A DNA stretch of 37,737 nt, taken from the NCBI GenBank assembly GCA_016702645.1, contig JADJDP010000041.1, positions 1 to 37,737 on the forward strand, given 5' to 3'. How positions within the stretch are numbered: the first letter of the stretch is position 1; every line of letters begins with the position of its first letter. The translations under genes were made by a program, and so were the position numbers. The notes below the pieces were generated by a model. It made no database searches and was not told where the DNA came from. It saw only the letters and a list, made by a program, of their open reading frames with translations. Below are positions 25,728-33,301 of this stretch, one piece after another. This DNA is from Flavobacteriales bacterium. Lineage in GTDB: Bacteria > Bacteroidota > Bacteroidia > Flavobacteriales_F > PHOS-HE28.

Positions 25728-26720
25728 ATGCCCATTCTCGAATTCCAGCGGCCCGACAAGGTCACGATGATCGAATCCGACGACAAGCGCGGCACCTTCG
25801 AGTTCCGACCCCTCGAACCCGGCTATGGCATCACCATCGGCAACTCGCTGCGCCGCATCCTGCTCAGCAGCCTCGAAGGCCACGCCATCACGGCCGTGCG
25901 CATCGACGGAGTGGACCACGAGTTCAGCACCATCAAGGGTGTGATCGAGGACATGACCGAGATCGTCCTCAACCTCAAGCAGGTCCGTTTCCGCCGCCAG
26001 CTGGAGGACAGCAGCAGCGAGAAGGTGAGCATCACCATCAGTGGCAAGGACAGCTTCACCGCCGGGGACATCGGCAAGCAGACCACCGGCTTCCAGGTGC
26101 TGAACCCCGAGTTGGTGATCGCACACATGGAGAGCAACGTGAAGCTCCACATCGAACTCACCATCGGCAAGGGTCGTGGTTACGTGCCCGCCGATGAGAA
26201 CAAGGTGGAAGGCGCCCCCATCGGCACCATCTACATCGACAGCATCTTCACCCCGATCAAGAACGTGAAGTACACGGTGGAGAACACCCGTGTGGAAGAG
26301 AAAACGGATTACGAGAAGCTGAACATCGAGGTGGTCACCGACGGTAGCATCACCCCGAAGAACGCGTTGCAGGAAGCCGCGAAGATCCTGATCCACCATT
26401 TCATGCTCTTCAGCGATGAGCGCATCAGCCTCGAAGTGGAGGAGCGCGTGCAGGAGGAGAACTTCGACGAGGACAGCCTGCACATGCGCCAGCTGCTGAA
26501 GACCAAGTTGGTCGACATGGACCTGAGCGTGCGCGCACTGAACTGCCTGAAGGCCGCCGACATCGAGACCCTCGGTGACCTGGTGAGCTACAACAAGAAC
26601 GACCTCTTGAAGTTCCGCAACTTCGGGAAGAAGAGCCTCACCGAGTTGGAAGACCTGGTGGAGAACAAGGGCCTGAGCTTCGGGATGAACCTGAGCAAGT
26701 ACAAACTGGACAAAGAGTGA
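25728..26720 (+). CDS. rpoA: DNA-directed RNA polymerase subunit alpha
   Basis: 330 residues. N-terminal dimerisation domain with FEFRPLEPGYGITIGNSLRR and ILLSSLEGHAITAVRIDGV, then the C-terminal helix-hairpin-helix domain with LVDMDLSVRALNCLKAADIE, TLGDLVSYNKNDLLKFRNFG and KKSLTELEDLVENKGLSFGM. The C-terminal domain contacts UP elements and activators. It follows rpsD by 69 bases in the alpha section, ahead of rplQ. Confidence 0.98.
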   Translation: MPILEFQRPDKVTMIESDDKRGTFEFRPLEPGYGITIGNSLRRILLSSLEGHAITAVRIDGVDHEFSTIKGVIEDMTEIVLNLKQVRFRRQLEDSSSEKVSITISGKDSFTAGDIGKQTTGFQVLNPELVIAHMESNVKLHIELTIGKGRGYVPADENKVEGAPIGTIYIDSIFTPIKNVKYTVENTRVEEKTDYEKLNIEVVTDGSITPKNALQEAAKILIHHFMLFSDERISLEVEERVQEENFDEDSLHMRQLLKTKLVDMDLSVRALNCLKAADIETLGDLVSYNKNDLLKFRNFGKKSLTELEDLVENKGLSFGMNLSKYKLDKE

Positions 26721-26723
26721 CCG

Positions 26724-26745
26724 TAGCGGCGGATCATGATCCGCC
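26724..26745. repeat. REP-like element between rpoA and rplQ
   Basis: TAGC directly after the rpoA stop region leads into GGCGGATCATGATCCGCC (26728-26745), a perfect 18-base palindrome, with GTAG at 26723-26726. Same layout as the elements at 23696 and 24992 and the same ATCATGAT core as the first. The palindrome would form a strong hairpin in the mRNA between rpoA and rplQ. Confidence 0.65.
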
Positions 26746-26773
26746 CTGAAGGGAACGCCGAAAGCCTACGACG

Positions 26774-27265
26774 ATGAGACACGGAAACAAGAACAACGCC
26801 CTCGGCCGCAAGAAGGCCCATCGCGGTGCATTGCTGAGCAACTTGGCGAGCGCCCTGATCGAGCACAAGCGCATCGAGACCACTTTGGCCAAGGCGAAAG
26901 CCCTGCGCCTCTACGTGGAGCCTTTGCTCACCAAGAGCAAGAACGACAGCACGCACAGCCGCCGTACCATCTTCAGTCACCTGCAGAACAAGGAGGCCAC
27001 GGCCATGTTGTTCCGCGATGTGGCACCGAAGATCGCCGATCGTCCGGGTGGCTACCTGCGCATCATCAAGTTGGGCAACCGCTTGGGCGATGCTGCTGAG
27101 ATGGCCATGATCGAACTGGTGGACTTCAACACGGTGTACACCAAGGAGACCGCAGCGGGTGCAGCCAAGAAGACCCGCCGTACACGCCGCACGAGCGGTG
27201 CCAAGGCGAAGGCCGATGGCGCAGCGAAACCCGAGGCGGGTGCCGAAGAGGCAAAGGCCGAGTAA
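26774..27265 (+). CDS. rplQ: 50S ribosomal protein L17 with basic/acidic tail
   Basis: 163 residues. MRHGNKNNALGRKKAHRGAL, LIEHKRIETTLAKAKALRLY and GGYLRIIKLGNRLGDAAEMA with ELVDFN are diagnostic. The family core ends near residue 125; a 38-residue tail follows, first Lys/Arg-rich (AAKKTRRTRRTSGAKAKA), then acidic. Such tails are common in the phylum. Last gene of the cluster, 53 bases after rpoA. Confidence 0.97.
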   Translation: MRHGNKNNALGRKKAHRGALLSNLASALIEHKRIETTLAKAKALRLYVEPLLTKSKNDSTHSRRTIFSHLQNKEATAMLFRDVAPKIADRPGGYLRIIKLGNRLGDAAEMAMIELVDFNTVYTKETAAGAAKKTRRTRRTSGAKAKADGAAKPEAGAEEAKAE

Positions 27266-27286
27266 CGGGTACCACACGAACACAAC

Positions 27287-27310
27287 GAAGGGCTCCGGAA
27301 GGGGCCCTTC
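27287..27310. terminator. Terminator hairpin closing the ribosomal cluster
   Basis: GAAGGGCTCC, a GGAA loop and GGGGCCCTTC form a 10-base stem with one G-U pair, 21 bases after the rplQ stop. A true T-run does not follow (GGCATTTC). On the opposite strand it lies just beyond the xdhC stop, so it can serve both converging units. Confidence 0.75.
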
Positions 27311-27316
27311 GGCATT

Positions 27317-28279
27317 TCAGGTGTTCTTCACACGGATGATCTCCGCTGCAATGCTCACAGCGATCTCCTCGGGTGTTCGGCTGTTGATGGCAAGTCCGAT
27401 CGGGGTGTGTATCCGCCACAGTTCCTCTTCCGTGAAGCCATCAACGAGTAGGTTGGCGAACATCGTTTCCACCTTGGCCTTGCTACCCAGCATGCCCAGG
27501 TATTTCCATTGGCGACGCAGCAAGCGCCGGAGCACGATCTCGTCCGTGCGGTAGCCGAACGAAACGATCGCGACGTAGAGGTCCGGGTCGTCGGGCACAT
27601 GCTCTTCGATATGCTCGAAGTGCACGACCTCCTTCTCATGCGCCCATGCATTCGCTTCCATCGTGTTCAGCTTATCACGGTGATCGAATTGCATCACATG
27701 GAATCCGAGCTGGTTCATCGTTCGCGACAGCGCCGTCCCCACATGCCCGCCACCGATGATGGCGATCCGCGGTTGTAGGTTCAGTGGTATTCGGTAGCTC
27801 CACGCCTGCGCAGGGTCTAAGCCCTCCGCAGGGTCTCTCGAAGAGGACCCTGCGGTAAGGAGTTGTATGCCCGATGAAGTCCAGTGCAGATCGACGGCAT
27901 TGCTCGCCCCGATCGCCTCAATGATCTCGTTCAGCAACGGTTCCTGGTCGTTGCCTATCAAATGGAAGGCGACCGTCTGTTCACCGGAACAGATCATCCC
28001 CGAACGGTCGCGTGCTTCTCCTTCGCGGTGCACTTGCCGCTTCAAGAAGGGAAATGCAGCGGGCCGGTCCACGAGCGATCGTGCCAGTTCGACGAGCTTT
28101 TGTTCCATGCTGCCACCACCGATGGAGCCGTGCATTGTTCCGTTCTCCGTGACGAACATGGAGAAACCCATGCGCCCAGGACTGCTGCCGATGCTCTCCA
28201 CAACGGTGAGGAGCACGCAACGCTCCCCGGATCGCACCGCATGAAGGAGCCTTTGCCAGAGATCGAGTTGGTTGTTCAC
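27317..28279 (-). CDS. xdhC: XdhC family protein, xanthine dehydrogenase maturation factor
   Basis: 320 residues from GTG at 28279 (VNNQLDLWQRLLHAVRSGER). XdhC binds and inserts the sulfurated molybdenum cofactor into xanthine dehydrogenase. XdhC/CoxI part: VESIGSSPGRMGFSMFVTEN and GSIGGGSMEQKLVELA; the second half has a Rossmann motif IAIIGGGHVGTALSRTM and GMLGSKAKVETMFANLL. The frame stays open upstream to 28591, but that part is antisense to puuD and looks non-coding, so the GTG is preferred. It is divergent from puuD and forms part of the purine cluster. A 30-base inverted repeat at 27826-27855 lies inside it, between the two domains. No xanthine dehydrogenase gene is in the window. Confidence 0.85.
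   Translation of the reverse strand: MNNQLDLWQRLLHAVRSGERCVLLTVVESIGSSPGRMGFSMFVTENGTMHGSIGGGSMEQKLVELARSLVDRPAAFPFLKRQVHREGEARDRSGMICSGEQTVAFHLIGNDQEPLLNEIIEAIGASNAVDLHWTSSGIQLLTAGSSSRDPAEGLDPAQAWSYRIPLNLQPRIAIIGGGHVGTALSRTMNQLGFHVMQFDHRDKLNTMEANAWAHEKEVVHFEHIEEHVPDDPDLYVAIVSFGYRTDEIVLRRLLRRQWKYLGMLGSKAKVETMFANLLVDGFTEEELWRIHTPIGLAINSRTPEEIAVSIAAEIIRVKNT
27826..27855. repeat. Inverted repeat inside xdhC
   Basis: CCGCAGGGTCTCTC, GAA, then GAGGACCCTGCGG pair almost perfectly. A partial further copy (GCGCAGGGTC) begins at 27808. The element encodes part of the linker AGSSSRDPAEGLDPAQAW and adds residues without breaking the frame. It may be a palindromic element that has entered the gene. Confidence 0.6.
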
Positions 28280-28288
28280 TGCGGTGTT

Positions 28289-28295
28289 CAAAGTA
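28289..28295 (-). promoter_or_regulatory. Possible -7 box for xdhC
   Basis: Minus-strand TACTTTG lies 9 bases before the proposed GTG. It resembles TAnnTTTG with one base less. Weak evidence on its own. Confidence 0.25.
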
Positions 28296-28397
28296 CTGGC
28301 ATTCCCTGCGGTTCTCCGTGGCTGGGGAATGGACCATCTTCGCTCAGCAATGACGGTAGCGCCGACCTTCCTTGGAAAAGTCCTGGCAAGCGCATCG

Positions 28398-29826
28398 ATG
28401 CCATACGCGGCCGTCGTTTGCGGGCTGCTGCTCTTCCTCTTCCTATGGTTCCGCCATTTGGCAGACATGTTGAAAGCACAGCTCGGCAACGAAGCCCTAT
28501 CGGCCGCGATGCGGTTCGATCTGGAGGAAGCACGCTCCACCGCCATTGCCTCCCGACAGGCCTGCAAATTCTTCTTCTTGGCGGTGCTCATCAGCTTCCT
28601 CGCCTATGTGGCGGTGGTGGGCACACCGATGTACGGCTACGTGATGGAATGGCTCAACCTGGCCGTCCGCTGGACGCACGTGATCGCCGGCATCATGTGG
28701 ATCGGGGCGTCGTTCTATTTCATCTTCCTCGAGAACAACCTCAACCGAACGCACGGCCTGCGCGACGAGCTCGCAGGCAACCTCTGGGCGATCCACGGCG
28801 GCGGCTTCTACTACGTGGAGAAGTACAAGGTGGCACCAAGGTGATCCCCGCGCATCTGCACTGGTTCAAGTACGAGGCCTATTTCACCTGGCTCAGCGGT
28901 TTCGCGCTGATGTTCATCGTGTACTACGCCGATGCGCGTTCGTTCATGATCGATCCCACGGTCGCTGATCTTTCTCCAGCTGCATCAGTTGGCATTGGTA
29001 TCGGTTCCCTGATCCTGGGATACGTGATCTACGACCGCATGTGCAGCTCGAAGCTGATCCTGTACCAAGGTCGTTTCGCGCTTGTCGGCATGATGATCCT
29101 CGGCGTGATGACCTACGCGCTCACACACCTGCTCAGCGGCCGCGCGGCCTTCATCCATGTGGGAGCCGTCATCGGGACGATCATGGTGGGCAACGTGTTC
29201 TTCACCATCATCCCCAGCCAGAAAGCGCTGGTGCGTGCCGCGAAGACAGGTCCGCCGCTGGATGCAACGCTTGGCAAGAAAGCCGGACAACGCAGCTTGC
29301 ACAACAACTACCTCACGCTGCCGGTGGTCTTCATCATGATCAGCAACCACTTCCCAAGCACCTTCGGGCACGGCTGGAACTGGTTGGTCCTGATGGTGAT
29401 GGTATTGGCCAGCATGGGCATCAAGCATTACTGGAACCTGCTGGATCGGGGTGTGAAGCAGACGTGGGTGCTCGTGGTCAGTATCCTAGCATTGGTCTTC
29501 ATGAGCGTGGCCATATCACCTGCCTTCGAGGATACCTTGGATGCCAACATCCCAGCTAGCTTCGAGGAAGCCAACGCCGTGATACAAGCCCGCTGCGTTC
29601 AATGCCACAGCGCCAGCCCCACCGATGACCAATGGCCCGCTGCACCGAACGGCGTGATGTACGACACACCCGAGCAGATCAGGGCCATGGCCGACAAGAT
29701 CATGACCCGCGCCGTACGCACCAAGACGATGCCGCAGGGCAACAAGACGGGCATGACGGACGAGGAGCGGACGATCCTGAAGCGGTGGATACTGCAAGGC
29801 GACGCGCAAGACGAACTCGCGAGTGC
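28398..29826 (+). CDS. puuD: Urate hydroxylase PuuD, membrane protein with C-terminal cytochrome c domain; frameshifted
   Basis: PuuD oxidises urate to 5-hydroxyisourate and passes electrons to the respiratory chain. The first frame gives several membrane segments and WTHVIAGIMWIGASFYFIFL with GNLWAIHGGGFYYVEKYKVA, the urate hydroxylase signature. At about 28839 one base is missing (GCACCAAGGTG); the next frame continues HLHWFKYEAYFTWLSGFALM, LSGRAAFIHVGAVIGTIMVG and QRSLHNNYLTLPVVFIMISN. The C-terminal domain has CVQCH (29594-29608), the heme-binding CxxCH, and a Met in TMPQGNKTGM as possible axial ligand. The start is uncertain: ATG at 28350 and 28329 are in frame. The stop is not seen; the frame runs into allB without a break, so the end is placed at the allB ATG. 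First gene of the purine unit. Confidence 0.85.
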
Positions 29827-31035
29827 ATGCGCCAGATTGCGTTGGAGCTTGTATTCGTGCGGTCCGATCACGTCGGGAAAGGTGAGCCGGCGATCCAAGC
29901 CATCGCGTCATCCCCACCGGGGCGACGGCAAAATCCTCCCATGGCAAGTCAGGAGTCCTGCCGGGCGCGTTGAAGGCGATGACATCCCCTTCGAAAGCGT
30001 CGGCGACAGAGTGATCATGCCCGGTGTGATCGATACGCACGTACACATCAACGAGCCGGGGCGCACGGAGTGGGAAGGCTTCGAAACCGCGACGAGGGCT
30101 GCGGCTGCCGGAGGCATCACCACCCTGGTCGAGATGCCGCTGAACGCAAGCCCGGTGACGACAACAATGGACGCTTTCAAGCTGAAGCTGGAAGCTGCAA
30201 AGGGCAAGCTGCACGTCAACTGCGGGTTCTATGGCGGCGTGATCCCCGGCAACATCAAAGACCTCGATGGTTTGCTGAACGCGGGTGTCTTCGGCATCAA
30301 GGCCTTCCTCACGCATTCGGGCATCGATGAGTTCCCGAACGTCACCGAAGCGGATCTGCGAAAGGCGCTGCCGATCCTGAAGAAACACGATGCCAAGCTG
30401 CTGGTGCACCCGCTGAAGCCCTGCCGCTGATCCGCGATGCGAAGAAGCGTGGCCTGCGCATCACCGCCGAGACCTGTCCGCACTACCTCGTGTTCTGCGC
30501 CGAGGAGATCCCCGATGGCGCCACGGAGTTCAAGTGCGCACCGCCGATCCGCGAGCGGGCGAACAACGAGCTGCTCTGGGAAGCGCTGAAGGACGGCACG
30601 CTCGACTTCGTGGCCACGGACCATAGTCCCGCACCGCCGGACATCAAGGAGCAGCAGAGCGGCGATTTCATGAAGGCCTGGGGTGGTATCGCGGGGCTGC
30701 AGTTCCTGTTGCCTGCGTTCTGGACCGGGGCGAAGGAGCGGGGCTTCTCCTTGGAGGATGTCGCGCGGCTGTTGTGCGAGCACCCGGCGCAGTTCCTTGG
30801 CTTGAAGCAGAAGGGCCGTATTTCTCCCGGCTGTGATGCCGATCTGGTGATCTGGGATCCGGAGGCGAGCTTTGTGGTGAAGACGGAGGATGTGCGGCAC
30901 CGGCACAAGCTCACGCCGTATGTGGGGCGGACGTTGTTTGGTGTACTAGAGCGGGCAGTTGCGGACGGAATAACGGTCTTCAACAAGGGTAGATTCAACG
31001 CGGCACGGCGTAGCAGTGTGATCCTGAATAGTTGA
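29827..31035 (+). CDS. allB: Allantoinase, frameshifted and with an internal deletion
   Basis: Allantoinase hydrolyses allantoin to allantoate, using a two-metal amidohydrolase site. MRQIALELVFVRSDHV starts it in one frame; after indels near 29880-29970 the family continues as VIMPGVIDTHVHINEPGRTE (metal ligands HxH), ITTLVEMPLNASP and FGIKAFLTHSG (bridging Lys). At 30409 the sequence jumps from AKLLVH straight to EALPLIRDAKKRGL, where about 50 residues are expected between them; the lost part normally contains a metal-binding His (HIVHLSS region). The last part has ETCPHYLVFCAEEIPDG, FKCAPPIRE and FVATDHSPAPPD (final Asp ligand). The stop is at 31033-31035, one base before the allantoicase start. 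Confidence 0.85.
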
Positions 31036-31036
31036 A

Positions 31037-32036
31037 ATGGCACAAGAGAAGAGCGCACCCGAATTCACAAGATTCATCGACCTCGCCGCCGAGCGCTTCG
31101 GTGGCAAAGTCCTGTGGTGTACCGATGACTTCTTCGCCGAGAAGGAGAACCTGATCAAGCCCAGCAAGCCCATCTTCATCGCCGACAAGTACACCGACCG
31201 CGGCAAGTGGATGGACGGCTGGGAAAGCCGCCGCAAGCGCACGGAAGGGCACGATGTCGCGATCATCCAACTCGGTGCTGCGGGTACGATCAAGGGCTTC
31301 GATGTGGATACGGCGCACTTCCTCGGCAACCAGCCGCAGGCCTGCTCGATCGAAGCTTGTTTTGCGCCGAACGGATTGCCCAACGAGAATGGCGATGGCG
31401 CGCCGTGGTTTGAAGTACTACCAAGGACCACATTGAACCCTGGATCCCAGCATTTCGTGGAAGCCAAGCCCGCATTGCCGCTGGCCACACACATCCGCCT
31501 ACACATCTACCCCGATGGTGGCGTGGCCCGCCTACGCGTCTACGGCGAAGTGCAACGCGACTGGTCAAGTGTGAAGCCCGATGAAATCGTTGATCTGGTC
31601 GCTGCGCAGAACGGCGCTCTGGCCGTACAGTGCAACGACATGTTCTTCAGCCACATGAACAACCTGATCATGCCCGGCCGCGGCGTGAACATGGGCGACG
31701 GCTGGGAAACCAAACGCAACCGCACCCCCAACAACCGCGACTGGGTGATCGTGCGGCTGGCGCACAAGGGCATCATCAAGAAAGCGCTGATCGATACCTG
31801 CCACTTCAAGGGCAACTACCCGGACACGTTCATGCTGGAGGGAACGAACAGCGCGACCGATGATCTGTCGAACGCGAAGTGGTCCACTATCATCGAACGC
31901 ACCAAGCTGCAATCCGACCACGAACACCACTATGAGCAGCGAGGTATCGTGCAAGGAAGCCGTGACGCATGTACGTTTGAGCATCTTCCCCGACGGCGGC
32001 GTGAGCCGCATGCGCCTGTGGGGCACGATCGCATGA
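31037..32036 (+). CDS. alc: Allantoicase, frameshifted near the C-terminus
   Basis: Splits allantoate into ureidoglycolate and urea. About 333 residues, normal. The two allantoicase repeats are visible: FGGKVLWCTDDFFAEKENLI with GWESRRKR and IKGFDVDTAHFLGNQPQACS in the first, and LAVQCNDMFFSHMNNLIMPG with GDGWETKRNR and IKKALIDTCHFKGNYPDTFM in the second. Each ends with a HIRLHIYPDGGVARLRVYG-type segment. The second such segment (VTHVRLSIFPDGGVSRMRLW) is one frame off after about 31940, ending in TGA at 32034-32036. Some read-through frame goes on to 32134 through the poly-G stretch and is rejected. Confidence 0.92.
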
Positions 32037-32075
32037 ATCTCCCAGCGGAGAGCCAGAAAAAGGGGAATGGGGGGC

Positions 32076-32088
32076 GGGGGGGGGGGGG
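32076..32088 (+). repeat. Poly-G tract between allantoicase and OHCU decarboxylase genes
   Basis: A run of 13 G with further G-rich sequence around it (GGGGAATGGGGGGC before, GTTGGGGGTGGGCGGGG after) in a 104-base gap. Similar to the tracts at 6551-7314; length unreliable. Confidence 0.8.
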
Positions 32089-32140
32089 CTGTTGGGGGTG
32101 GGCGGGGCAAACCTGTGTCCTCTGGCCTTGGTGATGTCCC

Positions 32141-32641
32141 ATGACCCTCGACGCTCTCAACCGCCTCTCCGAAGCCGATGCCACGGCGGCGTTCGAGCAA
32201 TGCTGCGGTGCGGCGCGCTGGGTGGAGCGCATGGTGATCGGCCGTCCGTTCGAGAGCCTGGCCGAGATGATTGAGATCAGCGATACCATCTGGGAGGAGT
32301 GCGACGTGGACGACTACCTCGAGGCCTTTACGCACCACCCGCGCATCGGCGATGTGGAAAGCCTTGCGAAGAAGTACGCCAACACGAAGGCGTGGGCCAG
32401 CGGAGAACAGAAAGGCGTGGAAGGCGCTGACGCCGTGATCGAGCGTCTCGCCGCTGGCAACAAGAGCTACGAAGAGAAGTTCGGGCACCTCTTCATCGTG
32501 TGCGCCACGGGTAAGAGCGCTGCCGAGATGCTCGCCTTGCTGGAAGCCCGCATGCCAAATGACCCGAAGACCGAGGTGATGGTCGCGGCAGAGGAACAGA
32601 ACAAGATCACACGGATCCGGTTGAAGAAGCTGCTGGCTTAG
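32141..32641 (+). CDS. uraD: 2-oxo-4-hydroxy-4-carboxy-5-ureidoimidazoline (OHCU) decarboxylase
   Basis: 166 residues, intact. Decarboxylates OHCU to S-allantoin after HIUase. MTLDALNRLSEADATAAFEQ, CCGAARWVERMVIGRPFESL, FTHHPRIGDVESL (the catalytic His in HPRIGD), WASGEQKGV and YEEKFGHLFIVCATGKSAAE are family hallmarks. Fourth gene of the unit, about 105 bases after the allantoicase. Confidence 0.95.
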   Translation: MTLDALNRLSEADATAAFEQCCGAARWVERMVIGRPFESLAEMIEISDTIWEECDVDDYLEAFTHHPRIGDVESLAKKYANTKAWASGEQKGVEGADAVIERLAAGNKSYEEKFGHLFIVCATGKSAAEMLALLEARMPNDPKTEVMVAAEEQNKITRIRLKKLLA

Positions 32642-32731
32642 ATCGAACGCTGATGACGCAGATGGGGCAGATGAACACAGGTCAGGAGGACGCCATTTTC
32701 TGATCATCTAATTTTCTGATCTTCTGATCGC
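32642..32731. repeat. Repeat-rich spacer between uraD and uraH
   Basis: Contains GAACGCTGATGACGCAGATG (32645-32664), related to the arms of the large repeat at 34517-34617, and two tandem ATTTTCTGATC units (32695-32705 and 32711-32721) followed by TTCTGATC. Short tandem units of this type occur between genes in many Bacteroidota. No promoter recognised. Confidence 0.45.
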
Positions 32732-33301
32732 ATGAGCACCATCTCCACCCACATCCTCGACACCGCACGCGGTATGCCCGCCCGGGGGGTCCGCGTCACC
32801 CTCCAAAGCTCCGCTGGCCCCGATAGCTGGGAGGACATCGCGATGGGCAGCACCAACGCCGATGGCCGCATCCCGGACTTCGTGCCGGAGAGCGCGCCGC
32901 TGCCCGCAGGCATCTACCGCATGCGCTTCGATGTCTCGGCCTACTTCAGCGAGCACAAGACGAAGAGCTTCTACCCCTACATCGAAGTGGTGTTCGAATT
33001 GGGCAACGAGGGGCACTATCATGTGCCGCTGCTGTTGAGCCCGTGGGGGTATTCGACATATCGCGGCGCACCCGATCCGCATCTTCGCACGCATGAACTT
33101 CAGCGTTCCCACCAAGGACAAGTCCCGCATCCTCGATACCCTCGGCAAGGCCAACAAGGCCTTCCAGGCCATCTACCCCGGCGACCGGCCCGAGCGCCAG
33201 CCCGTGCATACCGTGTACGGCGGCGCCGACCTGTTCCGCGCCGACACCGCGCAGAAGATGGCCAACGCCGCGCTGAAGACGCTGCTCGAGAACGCCGCTG
33301 A
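32732..33301 (+). CDS. uraH: 5-hydroxyisourate hydrolase (transthyretin-like), stop codon lost
   Basis: Hydrolyses 5-hydroxyisourate, the PuuD product, to OHCU. STHILDTARGMPARGVRVTL (catalytic His), ADGRIPDF (Arg), FYPYIEVVFE and HYHVPLLLSPWGYSTYRG (His and the C-terminal YRG of the YRGS tetrapeptide) are the transthyretin-like signatures. The family normally ends right after YRGS, here near 33067; the Ser and stop are missing and the frame runs on to 33301 inside the next gene in another frame. About 112 residues are real HIUase. A lost base or bases just after 33067 is the likely reason. Confidence 0.88.
   Translation: MSTISTHILDTARGMPARGVRVTLQSSAGPDSWEDIAMGSTNADGRIPDFVPESAPLPAGIYRMRFDVSAYFSEHKTKSFYPYIEVVFELGNEGHYHVPLLLSPWGYSTYRGAPDPHLRTHELQRSHQGQVPHPRYPRQGQQGLPGHLPRRPARAPARAYRVRRRRPVPRRHRAEDGQRRAEDAARERR

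Noticed and set aside
28279..28591. Longer xdhC reading frame starting at 28591
   Set aside because: The extra 104 codons lie antisense to puuD membrane segments, are rich in Arg and Ser without XdhC similarity, and the family start fits the GTG at 28279.
31037..32134. Full 365-codon frame for the allantoicase
   Set aside because: After about 31940 the family sequence continues in the next frame to a stop at 32036; the longer frame runs into G-rich non-coding sequence.
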